The position numbers were made by a program, and so were the translations under genes. Shown piece after piece: positions 11,819 to 24,175 of a DNA stretch of 64,000 nt. The stretch covers positions 3,125,332-3,189,331 of the forward strand of contig NC_023756.2 of assembly GCF_000499845.2 (NCBI RefSeq). The letters are read 5' to 3'. Source of the DNA: Phaseolus vulgaris. Taxonomy: Eukaryota > Streptophyta > Magnoliopsida > Fabales > Fabaceae. Position 1 is the first letter of the stretch. Each line of letters begins with the position of its first letter. The notes under the pieces are model-generated. The model was given only the letters and a program-made list of their open reading frames with translations, was not told where the DNA came from and searched no databases.

Positions 11819-13030
11819 TGATAAGTGTCATATTTTAGTCATATTTTATATTAAAATTCAAGCACTTAAAGGATATTAATTGATAAAATAATTTTAATAT
11901 AACCCCTAATTTATAAATTTAATTTTTTTTACATAATTTGTGATTATAATTTGAATAAGAACGATTTATTCCCAAATTTGTGTTAATTTCAGGATTTTAG
12001 GGAAGAATGAAAATAAAAGGGTCAAAAGAGAATAGACAAAACTAAAAAGGGAAAGTTGTAACGCTCCAACACTCACCCAAGCCAGAAGCTCTAGAGGATC
12101 TCACCCAAGCGAGCCTAATCTCGCCCAGGCGAGATCACTCCAGTGATGTTCTGCTTGTTTTCGTCCAACTCGTCCAGGCAAGTCCAATCACGCCTAGACG
12201 AGAAGTCACTTAGCCCAAACCCTATTAGGTTAAATATGAGGCGTGGGGTACAACCTTAAACATTCATTGGGAGAATAGGAGGTGTTAGAAAACCCTAGAG
12301 GAAGCAACCATCAAGGAGAAACTCCTAGATTTTCTTTTCTTGCCTGTAATGGCCAACAAGAGTGGCTAATTCTATCATTTGGAATTGAGAATAATCTGTT
12401 CAAACCCTTATATATTGATGTGATATTTAAATATAATGTTTTGTTCTAGATTGATGATTGGTATTGTCATTTTGTTTGTAATGCTTGTTTCTATGATCTA
12501 GATCCTTAGATTTGACTGGAAAGTACTTCTAAGTTTTTGACCCAAATGATAATGCTTAACATATTTGAATGCTAGGAATAAATTTGAAATGTTAGTTGCT
12601 ATCAATGTCTAATCGTAATGATAAATATGTGAGAAATCGATATTTAGGAGACTCTCTTAATAGTTTTGTATGCGAGGAATAAATATAAATGACTTTTATA
12701 TGGACAACAATATCAATCAAAAGATAAAATATTACTATGTTTTTCAAAATACAAAAGAGTAAGAAGGATGAACTTCAATCCCAATTTTTTCAATTGAATC
12801 GACAACTCTTTACTTTGCTTTTATTTAAATTTCATGCAAACGATTGTCAATATCAACTAAAATCAAATTCTTGAACATGTTCTTATACTCAATGTTACTA
12901 TTAGGATTTTAATTAATTGTTCCTTGTGGGTTCGATATTCATTCTTAGGGACAAACTTACTCGTCCAATTCACAAGCCATGAGAATTATATGTTTTTCTA
13001 CAATCTTATTAATGACTTGGATGTTGCATA
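11819..13030 (+). mobile_element. LTR-like sequence of a gypsy retrotransposon
   Basis: It begins TGATAAGTGTCATATTTTAG and continues through TTTCAGGATTTTAGGGAAG and a GC-rich patch (12060-12210) with repeated CACCCAAGCGAG / CGCCCAGGCGAG motifs. It then runs to a downstream part with TTGTGGGTTCGATATTC. I recognise this order of motifs from legume gypsy LTRs. No second LTR is visible in the window, so it may be a solo or truncated LTR and its right edge is approximate. Confidence 0.5.
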
Positions 13031-13135
13031 ATGATTTTTTTTCTTTTTCAGGTTTGTATAACCTAAAGTTACCCTCATCAACTTCATCTTAGCCCAAGGA
13101 TATAACTTGTCATTGGGGTGATAAGCAATAACAAC

Positions 13136-14480
13136 CACTATAAGAATTTTTTTATTATGAATAGATAATCACCTATGAATTTGGATTCGTAGATAAATTA
13201 GCACTTACAAATTTTATGTAAGATTATTATTCGTAGGTAAGATTGAGTCACCTACAATATTTTTCGTAGGGTTTAGGGTTTGACATCAATAATTTCTAGG
13301 TAAAATCCATAAGTAATTTTGACACGTTGAAATAAATTTCTTTTTAAAAGATCATAAGTAATGATAATATGATCCATAGATAAATAAATTTATGGATGCC
13401 TAATGATTTTACTTACAAATTATAATAAATATGTTACTTATTTTACATACAAATTATAATAATAGTATTCATATTAAAGTAATAATATTAATATTATTAA
13501 AAATACTAATAATATGAACAATATTAATATTAATAATAATCATAATATAATATAATATGATTACAAAGTTTTATTGATATATTGTAATCATGAGATTTGG
13601 ATTTGATTAATAATAATATTATTGTTAATAATAATAATATTATTATTCATGGTACTTGGATAAATTTATATTTAATTATAGTAGAAGTAAGAGTACCTCA
13701 AAGAGAGTTTACCTAATGAAGAAGATGCAAAAATCACAAGGGAACTATGAATGTTTTGGAATTCGTAACCGTTCAGAAGATACAAACCTTCCAAAAGATC
13801 TTTGTTTAGTCTTTTCATACTGAAGAGTGGAGTTTGTGTATCATCATATAACTTTTTCTAATCTTTTAACATATTACTTGAATACTATTAAATTATGTTT
13901 TCCTCCAAAAATAATACTAATAATTTTACTTGAATGATATAATCTTTTTAATCCTTAAAATTCTTAATTAAACACTTCAATACTTCTTCTTTTTTTTATA
14001 AATAGGAGTCTTTTAAAATATTTTCAAATCTCATATAATACACCCATAAATCAACTTTTTTTTCCACAATGAATTAAAAAAACATAAGGTACTAAGATAT
14101 TTATGTTTGTTTACCTTTTACACTTGTAATAATAAAAGATGTATTATCTTATATTTGTTAAAAATAGAAATTACATCCTAGTATGAGTCATAAATTTTTA
14201 TTCCTAATTCATATTTTTACATTTATTTGTTTAATTAAATAACTTTATTTTTTCTTAAATAATTAAATATCTATTATACATGTTTACGTAATAATATTGT
14301 TAAAACAATATCTATTCCTGAAGATGTGATTCATGGAAGTGGAACATTATACCTTAAACTGCAGTTTATGTTTTGAGTTCTGTGATTTGTGTTGTGTCTA
14401 TACTTATAAACTTCTCTAGTCAGAAGTTACGTCCTAAGAATCTAGTTTATGGTTTTTGTTTTCTCTCTCTAAAACTATAG
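13136..14480. other. Intergenic AT-rich DNA, possible CACTA left end
   Basis: At 13136 the sequence CACTATAAGAATTTTTT resembles a CACTA terminus. It is followed by weakly repeated motifs (TTCGTAGATAA, TTCGTAGGTAA, CCATAAGTAA). No right end was found. Bases 13440-13680 are ATT/AAT-rich low-complexity DNA. No gene was seen. Confidence 0.35.
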
Positions 14481-14948
14481 AAAGAGAGAGTGAGCGTGTG
14501 GGGTGGGTCGATGATGAATGGTTGTTGAATTATTGATTTCTCGCCCTCTTTCTTTGACTTCCGATTCATTTCTGTTTCCATCACACTTTCCTTTTCATTT
14601 CTGTTTCCATCACACTTTCCTTTTCATTTCTATCCTCGCCTCTGCGTGTGTGTGTTTCTGAGTTTTTTCTCTTCATCTTCTTCATGCTCTTCCATCCAAG
14701 TGTAATTAAACATTCAAACGCTTTATCTAAATCTCCATTTCTGGTATATGAATGAATCTCGGCATCAAATTTTGTGCAAACTTTTTTGTTTTCACTTTTC
14801 TTTTTGGTTTGAGAGGACTGGGTTTGTGGTAGTCCTTTTGTGGTTGTTTGTGGGGTGTTTTTGATTCCCCAAACAAAGTTTTGTTTTTTTTTGCTTTGTG
14901 TGTGTTTGTTTGTTTGCCAATTCAGATTTGTGTTTCTGGGTGATAATT
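14481..14948 (+). promoter_or_regulatory. Upstream region / 5' leader of the glutaredoxin-like gene
   Basis: This CT-rich stretch directly precedes the coding region and contains a perfect 29-bp tandem duplication (14567-14595 and 14596-14624, starting CATTTCTGTTTCCATC). A TCTCTC tract lies at about 14463. The transcription start cannot be fixed from sequence alone. Confidence 0.4.
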
Positions 14949-16238
14949 ATGGGTTGTGCTAATTCCAAGCCAAAGGGGTGTCAGCATTGTCACTGCGACA
15001 CCCCTTATTATTCCTCTGTGCCTAGAAGCTTCTCAGTGCATGTACATCACCCTCCTCAAAGCAAAGGAGACAGTTACCATGTTGTGGCATTGACATCAAC
15101 CACTCTAGGTTCTCTGGACCAGGTGCCCCACATCAACCATGGCAATGGTTTAAGGCTTCCCAGTGGCAAGGTCATTGACAGTGACAGTTTCAGGCCCCAG
15201 AATGATGAGGAGGAGGAGGAAGAAGAAGAGGAGGAGGAGGAGGAGGAGAAGGAGGAAAAGGGAAAGGAGGAGAGTGAGGAAAAGACATGGTCTGAAATGA
15301 TTGCGCAAATGCTGCCAAAAGCAATCCTCAAGACTCCAATCTCAACACCACCTTGTGAGCCAGAGTCTATCAACACATGGGAACTGATGGAAGGCCTTGA
15401 AGACACAAGCCCTTATAGATCACCAAAGCACCTCAAGAGTTTCTCTTTTGATGTCAATGTCAAAGGCCGTGTTGATGATCCACCCAAGCCTGGTGGTTTC
15501 GTTGATAATGGCAATGATTCAGCCAAATCAATATGGCATCAGAAGAGTGAGGAGGAGGGATCAATAAAGGCTGCAGCTTCAGATTTTGATGACCCTCGAG
15601 TGGTTGTTGTTTCCTCATCCGATGAATCATTGCAAGGAAACATGGCTACAAAGGGGTTTTCTATTGAGGAAGAGAAGAAGATCAGCAATGATGATGATGC
15701 TGTGGTGGATTTGAAGGCTACCCCATTTAGGAAGGAGAAGGTGGTGTTGTATTTCACAAGCTTGCGTGGTGTGAGAAAGACTTACGAGGATTCCTGCCAT
15801 GTGAGGCTAATTCTGAAGGGGTTAGGTGTGAGGGTGGATGAGAGAGATGTGTCGATGCATTCAGGGTTCAAGGAGGAGCTCAAAGAGCTATTGGGTCATG
15901 GGTATGGTAAGGGAGGATTAGGATTGCCAAGGGTGTTTATTGGGAGGAACTACATTGGTGGAGCAGAGGACATTCAACAACTGCATGAGGATGGGAAACT
16001 TGAGAAATTGCTTGATTGTGGTGAGAAGATTAAAGACAGTGTTGATGATGAGGGAGTATGTGAGGCTTGTGGGGATGTAAGGTTTGTGCCATGTGAAACT
16101 TGCTATGGAAGTTGTAAAATCTACTATGAAGGTTATGATGATGATGAAGATGATGATGAGGTTGGTGAGTGTGGATTCCAGCGTTGCCCTGACTGCAATG
16201 AAAATGGACTAATCCGCTGCCACATCTGCTGGTTCTAG
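14949..16238 (+). CDS. Glutaredoxin-like protein with C-terminal Cys-rich zinc module
   Basis: Single-exon gene, 429 aa from the ATG at 14949. I prefer this start to one 17 codons upstream because it yields MGCANSK, a classic N-myristoylation plus palmitoylation signal, implying membrane attachment. Order: this N-terminus; an acidic poly-Glu run at about residues 80-105; a disordered middle; a glutaredoxin-fold domain at about 258-365 (VVLYFTSLRGVRKTYEDSC ... LPRVFIGRNYIGGAEDIQQL); then a tail with four Cys pairs (CEAC, CETC, CPDC, CHIC), probably zinc-binding. The CPYC/CC-type active site is absent: the position reads LRGVRK. Canonical redox chemistry is therefore unlikely, and the glutathione-binding loop may serve another role. 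This matches the plant glutaredoxin-domain family of At5g39865/At3g28850 type. Its exact cellular role is not well established. Confidence 0.93.
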   Translation: MGCANSKPKGCQHCHCDTPYYSSVPRSFSVHVHHPPQSKGDSYHVVALTSTTLGSLDQVPHINHGNGLRLPSGKVIDSDSFRPQNDEEEEEEEEEEEEEEKEEKGKEESEEKTWSEMIAQMLPKAILKTPISTPPCEPESINTWELMEGLEDTSPYRSPKHLKSFSFDVNVKGRVDDPPKPGGFVDNGNDSAKSIWHQKSEEEGSIKAAASDFDDPRVVVVSSSDESLQGNMATKGFSIEEEKKISNDDDAVVDLKATPFRKEKVVLYFTSLRGVRKTYEDSCHVRLILKGLGVRVDERDVSMHSGFKEELKELLGHGYGKGGLGLPRVFIGRNYIGGAEDIQQLHEDGKLEKLLDCGEKIKDSVDDEGVCEACGDVRFVPCETCYGSCKIYYEGYDDDEDDDEVGECGFQRCPDCNENGLIRCHICWF

Positions 16239-18700
16239 TTCCCACTTTTTGGATCAAATTCACAATCACAGGTATCTTTCAAGAGAGACAAACCTGATTG
16301 AGCCAAGTAGGATCAATGTGAGGGACAATGATGACATTTAATTTAACACAGGTAATTGAACAGATTTTTTGAGTTGTGCTTGTGGTATTTTGTTTATAGT
16401 TTGTACAGTGAGGTTTTTTGGTGTGGTTGATCATATTACAGAAGAGAAATGAGATACAAGAGTGAATAATAGAGTGCTCTAATCAGTCCCTATGCATACC
16501 CAGTTCAATGTACTGCATAGTGTATACTTTTATTCATTTTCCCTTTTCAGAAAACATAAAGGCTTGGTGTATACAATTTCCTTTCTTGCAAAAGAAATGC
16601 AGAGTTACAAGGGTACAGTGCCATTCACATTCTTTCACTTCACAATTTGTTCTTCTCCATTATGCAATTTCAAAGCTACTGTGTTCTTCTCTTTCACTTC
16701 ATAAAATTTGATGTTTAATTTCACAAAGGGGAGCTTCAATGCTAAGGTTTAGTTGAGTTGAACCTACTTTGAGATAATCTCATAATGCATCTACAATTTT
16801 ATAATGGATAACTATTTGTTTCTTTGGAACACAAGAAATTTTTTTACTCATTTTCTTTTTTTGTGCAGAGTTGTTTGCTATGTTATTTGTCTTGATTCTC
16901 TGCACAACCAACTACAAATAACTGTTCTGAACTGATAACTGTTCATTTTCAATTTTACTAATAAACTTCAAGGGATGAGAAAGAAAAGGGTGATAAATAA
17001 TACACCAACATTATTTTTTTAATTAATAAACACATATTAGACCCTTCTTTTTTCACATCTTTTATAAATCTATGACTTTTTCTGCTATTTTTCTGAAAAA
17101 AACAGACATAGATGATCATTTTGGATGGCATAAAACATTTTCCTAAACAATATTACACAATTCCTTACCTATGTGGCCAAGTCAAAAATATTGTTTTTTC
17201 TAGACTCAAGGAATCTGTGACTGCTGTAACCAAATACACGGTTTCTTGTGGAACCAACAGAACCGTTCAACATCCCATAAATAATTTTAAAGTTCAAAGA
17301 AAGTTTCAACATGTAACAGCTTTAAGCAGTTATTTGCTATCTATTTAAGGGGGTCGGTTTTTTCTCTCTCTTATGGTTGTCCTCAACCATTTGCTTTAAA
17401 TTATTGCCATTTGAGCCTTTTGCACAGAATTTCTTATAAGCAAGAAAAAGACACTGTCATAGGTTGATGCACATAAATATAGGAGGCATCAAAACTCACC
17501 AATTTTGACTTTGGTACCATACCAAAGGTGCACTTAAAAAGCAGTAAATGATTTCTACACTTTTTCTTTTATAGTATCATAATAGAGAGGTGCCCCATTT
17601 GAGCCACTTCATTATTTCACTGTAAAGCCAAAAGTTATTAACATATATATATAAGAACAGTTATTAAATTGAATTTGTCTAGCCATGATGATGAATTCCT
17701 CAATGATAATCATGTGAAATAAATATAAAGTATCAATTTATGAAATTTAAAGCTGGAAATCTAGTTGTGCCATTTAGACAAGGATGAACCAGCATGGAGA
17801 AACTAATGATACAAAAGATTTGTGCCAAAAGAAGTGAACTTTTTCTTGAACCTATTTTTCAATCATGCATCATGTGTTCATGCAGAAAAGGGGGGGGGCC
17901 AATTGGTAAGAAAATCTCAGTAGGTTGTAAGTTTCTGTGTCAATGTCATAGTCATTCCATCAAATCATTATCAGTTTAGGAATTGGTGGAAGATGACAAT
18001 TACACTGCAATAATGAACGAAATGTTCATCATATATGTTTATGTTATGGATAATATGGATAATGGACAAGAAGAACAAAGTGAAAAAACATTAAATTTAG
18101 GAGATTTTATGTTACTTTTCATGTTTTACCTCACTGATATGCTTTACTGCTAAGGATGTTAGAACTTGTATGACTTACAAAGAAAAACACCAAAAGTTTT
18201 CATCACTGACCGAATAGTTAATGCCTCATACTTGATAACACGTCTCACTTTTTTTATACTTTGTTGCAAAAGATACATAACTTGATACTAATAATCAATC
18301 ATCAAAAGTATTTTATATAGTTTTTATAGAATAAAATAACAACAAATCATTCCAAATTATCACTTGTTCTTTTATACAAATCACATATATCCTATTAAAA
18401 CTAAATCAAATCATTAAGACACAACGAATCACATCAAATTTTTTTATTCTAAGTTTGTTTGTGATATTGTGATTATTGTTCAACCAACAAGTATTTTTTT
18501 TATATGGTGGAGTTTAGGGTTTATATTTCCCACTACATAAATTGTCCCAATAGCATATATAAACAATATACACATTTAATTTTAAAAAATTTACTACCTT
18601 CAAAAAGTGAAAATCGATTATGTTTTTCTTCCTTCCTAAAAATTGTTCCTAAGCAGGAATGGAACCAAATTTAATAGTGTAGGGATTTATTTTTTATAAA

Positions 18701-18736
<36 letters not shown>

Positions 18737-19179
18737 AAAACTATTTCATTAGAAAACCTTAGAAATCATTTTCAGGTATTAATTATACTAGTAATTTTCA
18801 AAACATTTTTAAAAATAGATAAACAAAGTATTTCTTTTAAGGACTTAAGATTGCAAGTCTGATCATGAATTTCACATGTTATAAATTATTTATATTGATT
18901 ATAATAAATACTAGTGTCCTAACCAATAACTAAATAATAGAATTTATAAAATATCATGTATTAATGGACGTGAACCGTTTATGTAGTTATGACAGTTTAC
19001 CTTATAGTTCAATAAAAATTGTTCATGTTACACAATGATCAGCCTTAACTACGAAATGATTGCCTAATCACCTTAATAATAAGGCACACATAAAGAACAT
19101 GGTCTAAAAATACTTTAATCCTCTCAAGAAGTAAATTTATCTTATTATTTATTGATTTATATACAAAATCATTTGTATT
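16239..19179. other. 3' flank of glutaredoxin-like gene, then intergenic DNA
   Basis: The first 200-300 bp are the likely 3' UTR. Beyond that no gene is recognised. An (AT)n tract lies at 18704-18732 and a G-run at 17889-17897. Confidence 0.55.
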
Positions 19180-19330
19180 CTTACTGACTTGCGTCGGAGA
19201 ATCTTTTGCAAGTGCACCATCACTCATTGAAACAACTCAGAAACTCTTGACATATCCACATACACCTCGAGAAAAGGACAACACATCCTCGGTAAGAACA
19301 TTTGGCGTCCACTATGGAAACAAAATGAGG
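19180..19330 (+). mobile_element. Remnant of LTR retrotransposon: LTR end plus primer-site region
   Basis: The sequence contains GACTTGCGTCGGAGAATCTT, TTTTGCAAGTGCACC and then GAACATTTGGCGTCCACTAT. The order 'GCGTCGGAG..TTTTGCAGGT..' followed by 'ATTTGGCGCCCACCGTGG' is characteristic of the 3' LTR end and primer-binding/leader junction of plant gypsy elements. Boundaries are approximate and no gag or pol is readable. Confidence 0.5.
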
Positions 19331-20874
19331 TTCCAAAGACGAATCTTCATTTCCTTAGCTCTCAACTAGGAGGAATCCATTCTCCTTATCGATTGGGAGG
19401 CTAGTTCCGGTACGCCCAATAATCTCACATTGCTTAATAGTCGAAGTCAAAGACAATTTATATATACCTTATTCCCTTAACCTATTGGAATGTCTTTTTA
19501 AGACAAAATTGTAATAAGAAATTGAGATCAAAACAATTAGTATCAATCTTTTTATCTATATTTTTTTTTTAAATATCGTACTAATTATTATGTGAAATTT
19601 TTAAGCAAAATGTTTTCAAATTGTGCAAAGACAAAATGAAGTATTAAAAACAAATCGCAATAAAATCTTTAGTGTAGCTTGGTATTCAATTTGTTTGTTT
19701 AATATTTACATTAGAGCTTGTTTACATACTTGAAATTAGAAATACAATTAATATGCCTACAAAAACAAGGCTAGCAAAAAACAAATATAGGAAATTAATG
19801 AAGAATGTAGAGTTATCAATGTATCTTAAACTTCAAACCATTAATTCATGTATAATGCTCACAATTTAGCTTCCTAAATTCACAAATAATTTATATAAAA
19901 TAATATACTATAAAAATAAATATAATTTCTCCAAAAAAAGAAATGAAATATCCATCTGAAAACTTGATATTATTTTTACAATAAAAATGATGAAAGAGAT
20001 AAAAAATAAAATAATAATACAATAATACAATAATATTATATAATTCTTAAATTTAAATAATCATCTTAATTTTTACAATTATTTATTTTAACAATTACAA
20101 AATGTCAGGGCCAAGGACCCTAGCCCTCTACAAAGTTCACTCACTGCCCTTAATAATTGGCTTTGGGTCAGTGGTCCTACAAAATATGGGCATCTTTGAA
20201 GTTTAGCAGTGAATGAGTGCATCACAAAGGGTGTGAATATTTGTATTGAGAATAAAATATTAATCAGCTTTATGTTCAGAAAAGAATCCCTCTTGTCATG
20301 TTACTCCAGATAAAAAGCTTAGTAACTATAGCTGTTAAAGACTGTTCTTGATCCACATGAGGGAAAAAAAAACTCTAACACAGTTATTTAAATATTTTTA
20401 CTATTATTCTTTAATTATAATTAGAGTTTTATCATGAAAAATAACACTAAACACACCTAAAAGTATTGCATGTGTCTTAGGGTAGCCTTTGTAAAATTGG
20501 TTTTCAAGAAATGTAATTTATGTTTGTATGATTTTGTTCTTTAAATTTAGAAGTAAAATTTTGTAAATAATATTTTATCTTCAAAATTCACCTAGAGTTA
20601 TTTTAACTCGATTAACTTTGGATCTAAAATGAATTATTTAACACAAAATTAACCATTTAACCATTTACTTATAATCATAGTGAGTACACATTTGAGCTTA
20701 TTAGACAATTTAATGTGAAAGAAGCACTAATTTCATCTTAGTTTAAAAAATTAATTAAAATTTTAATATTTGAGATATTGTCATTGTGTAATTTTAATTT
20801 ATAGTATTATCATTCATGGTTTTTTCAGAATCTAAATGTACAAATTTAATTCTCACAGTAAAATTTCTTCATTA
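19331..20874. other. Intergenic AT-rich DNA
   Basis: No gene or clear repeat recognised. The patch at 20100-20230 is less AT-rich but non-coding. Confidence 0.55.
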
Positions 20875-21252
20875 CACTACAAAATCATAAAATACAAAAT
20901 AATTTTTAGTGACAAAAAATAATTAGTTGCTATAGTGACTAAATTAGAGACCATTTTAGAGACTAAAAAAATTTTGGTTTCTAAATTAGTTTCTATTATT
21001 GTTAAATGTTTTTAAGTTGGTATCTAATTAGCAACCAAAGTTTTTGCTATCAAATTTAGAAACTAAATAATAGGTGGTTAAAACTTTGGTAGCTAATTAG
21101 ATACCAATTTAGAAACCATTTAACAACAATAGAAACTAATTTAGAAATCAATTTTTTTTTAGTTTTTAAGATGGTGTCTAATTTAGTTACTATACCAACT
21201 AATTATTTTTGTCTCTAAAATTGGTTTTTATTTCATGTTTTTCTTTGGAGTG
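20875..21252. mobile_element. Fold-back CACTA-type MITE with TTA target duplication
   Basis: It starts CACTACAAAATCAT and ends with the complement of CACTCCAAAGAAAAACAT. TTA occurs directly outside both ends (20872-20874 and 21253-21255), the 3-bp duplication of CACTA elements. The whole 378 bp is nearly self-complementary: the motif AACTAAATTAGAGACC in the left half recurs inverted in the right half. It is the best-preserved member of a family with about a dozen relics in the window. Confidence 0.85.
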
Positions 21253-21944
21253 TTAATTCATTCTTTGAATTGTTTGATTTTAATCTCTTATTGAAATTTA
21301 TTGACTTTCATGTCTTGAATTAAAAACTACACAATGTTAGATATTGATAATGTTAAAAGCTATATGTATATATATATATTGATGGGAAATGGCATGGTGT
21401 TGTGGAGAAAGAAAAGGGATCCACATTGATCATATCCAGCAAAGCAAGGGTATAAGAGAAAGGTGAGGAAAAGAAGAAAAATGCATGAAAGAGTGTTTTA
21501 ATAGTAAAAGTTGGAGAAAGATTGTTTATACTTTTCCAGTGGCAAGTGTGAAGAGTCAAGATCAATTTGGAAAAAAAGGACAATCAAATAATGGAGAAGT
21601 GAGGATGTGACATTATGCTCCAAGAAACCTAGGCCGGCAACAATGGCAATAACTTCATTGTTGGGTTGTAAAGAAAACATAAATTGGGTCTCATCATGTC
21701 TATCAACGATAAAGACATTGTGGTGGTAGGATGAAAAAATGTTCTTCAACTTGCTCCTCAAATCTTTCATAAACTAATTTATGTTCTCTTTTATGTTTTT
21801 TTTATTAATACTTTGTAATGACACATGATAGTTGAAACATGGTGTGTAAATCTATACACTAAACATGGTGTATAGTATGAAATATTTATTAAAACAATCT
21901 TTGATAAATATAAAAAAATATTTGTAATTAATATTCTGTATTGA

Positions 21945-22372
21945 TCGAATATAATTAAATAATAATCAAATTTAGAGACAAAAAATAATTAGTCACTATA
22001 TTAACTAAATTAGATATTAATTTAGAGACTAAAAAATTATCCATATCTAAAGTGGTTTCTATTAATAAAAATTTATAAAATAATTTTTAAATTTGTATTT
22101 AAATTAGCTACCTAAGTTTTAACAACTAATATTTTAGATTCTAAATTAGTCTAAAAAAAGACTAATAAAGACTAATTTAGAATATAAAGTAATAAATAGT
22201 TAATGATTAGATACCAATTTAGAAACCATTTTATAAATTTTTATTAATCATAGAAACTACCTTAGATACCAATAGTTTTTTTAGTTTATAGAATTGTCTC
22301 TAATTTAATCAAATAGTAACTAATTATTTTGGTCTCTCAAATTAATTTCTATTTAATGATTTTCTTGTAGTG
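21945..22372. mobile_element. Fold-back CACTA-type MITE
   Basis: The right end, read on the minus strand from 22372, is CACTACAAGAAAATCATTAA, the family consensus. The left end has diverged. The interior has the same inverted ATTAGATACCAATTTAGAAAC and GAGACTAATTTAGA blocks as the copy at 20875. Confidence 0.75.
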
Positions 22373-22550
22373 ATATAGGAAGGAAAATGAGTATGTATTT
22401 ATTATGTGATATATTGACTCTTAAATTATGATTGTCTATAGACTACAAGTGTATTAGACTCCCTTCCTATGTGAATAAATGATATAAATAAAAAAAGTCC
22501 ACTTGATATCTCAGTTAACTAAGTGGAGACAGTGTTGTGATATATACTAA

Positions 22551-22785
22551 ACGAGGATTGTCAAAGACATATTAGAAAATGACCATTTAGTATATAGAAA
22601 ATGATACCGTCTAATAGTCAAAGATGATGATTGTCTAACACACATTAGATGAGGATAGTCTAAAAGTGAAGACGAGGATTGTCTAACAATAAAAGATGAG
22701 AATTATCTAATACACATTAGATGAGGACGGTCTAACATATATTAGATTATGACTGTTTAGTGTATAGAACGACGAGATTGTCTTA
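22551..22785. repeat. Degenerate minisatellite, about 25-bp period
   Basis: Around nine units resemble GATGAGGATTGTCTAACA plus ACATTA, for example at 22625, 22650, 22673, 22697 and 22722. Unit length varies from 23 to 26 bp. No coding frame is maintained. Confidence 0.7.
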
Positions 22786-23632
22786 CACTTAAAAAACAAT
22801 ATCATTTCTTTACTTGTTTTTGTTGGGGTTTTCAAAATATATATAAACGGGTTATGTGTTTTAAATTGGTTTAAGTTTTTAGTGTGTAAAGTTTTTTAAT
22901 AATATAAATAATAGTTTTTGTTTTCATACCTAGACCATTATGTTATTCTTCTTCTCTAGTAACAACTTTTCCCTTTCAATTAGTCTCAATGGAACCTTTC
23001 ATGCTTTTATTTCGCACAATAATAGAAGTCTTTGAGAGGCTTCTTTTTCTATTTTTCAAAAATGTTGTGACTTTTACTGTTTTACCCTCCATATCTTTTA
23101 CGTTTTTAATCTTGCTTAATGTCTTATCATCTTCCAAAGAGGGGTCTAAATTCAACAAGAGAATAAGAGGAAAGGTTTCAAATCACTTATAACACCAACA
23201 TTTTGAGAGAGAGAAAAAAAAAAGTCATTCTCGATTTTCACATAACTACAATTGTAAAATCACTTATGCAAAAATGTCTTCACTTTTGGATCAAGTTGAA
23301 AATTTAACAGTTGGTTTGGAACACTCAGTTCTTCATTCTGAATTGTGGACCATTGATACAAAGTTTAAGTATGAAAGTTATTTTGTTAAATATACTTTTA
23401 TTTTCTTAATATTTTGAAATTTATTTCATGGAACACATTTTTGTTTTGTTTTTAACATTCTGAAAGTACTTTCTTGAAAATGAAACAAGAAGGAAAAATA
23501 AGGGTAAACATGTAAATTTAAATAAAAGAAACAAAAGAAGAGTGTACTTGGTAAAAAAAAGGAGAGTATAGAGAGTAGAAGCCTCTCTACAATTTGGGGT
23601 TAAAGGGCTCGAACCAAGCAAACCCAAATAAT
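22786..23632. other. Intergenic DNA, nothing recognised
   Basis: Short frames at 22976-23192 on both strands have no recognisable domain. No repeat was identified. Confidence 0.5.
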
Positions 23633-24085
23633 TTTAGGAAATGTCTTTTCTTCCTGCACTCCTAGGATTTCTAATTGTACCTTATAATTTTCAAAATGAC
23701 CATTTGACTCTTCATAAAGGTGACTTTTGGATTACCTGTTCTAGAAATTTTCCATAACAAGTTTTCTGACATTTTCAGAACATTATTTTTGGAATAGGAT
23801 TTTCTAAATAAAATTTCTAAAACAGGACTTCTGGAATATATGAAATACATCTAGGAACTTTCTAAAATGAGATGTTTCTAAAATGAACTTTCTAGAATAA
23901 ATCTTCTGAAATAGAATTTTTAAAAAAATATATATAATATTTTTGGAATGAGCTAGTATAATGGTGATGGAGAACGAAGGTGTGGTTGGAGGTGTTTTGC
24001 AGTGAATGAGGGTATTTCAGTCTTTTCGTTACTAGGGATGCTGTTAGTAATTAGGGATGTGCAAGAAGCAAAAGCCTTTAGGATA
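23633..24085. mobile_element. Non-autonomous MULE with near-perfect 9-bp target duplication
   Basis: The element is 23642-24076. The left end TGTCTTTTCTTCCTGCAC matches the right end, reversed, GGCTTTTGCTTCTTGCAC. Flanks are TTTAGGAAA (23633-23641) and TTTAGGATA (24077-24085), 8 of 9 identical. The interior is non-coding with repeated TTCTAAAATGA-like words. Confidence 0.72.
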
Positions 24086-24175
24086 TACTACGTGGGCTCT
24101 ATAGAACAGAGCATAGAGTTTGAGCCCTAAATTATGTAAGACAACAAGGAATGAGCACTGGCTAGGTTTGTGAAT

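Noticed and set aside
23603..23620. GGTTCGAGCCC (minus strand) resembling a tRNA B box
   Set aside because: No matching acceptor, D or anticodon stems could be folded around it.
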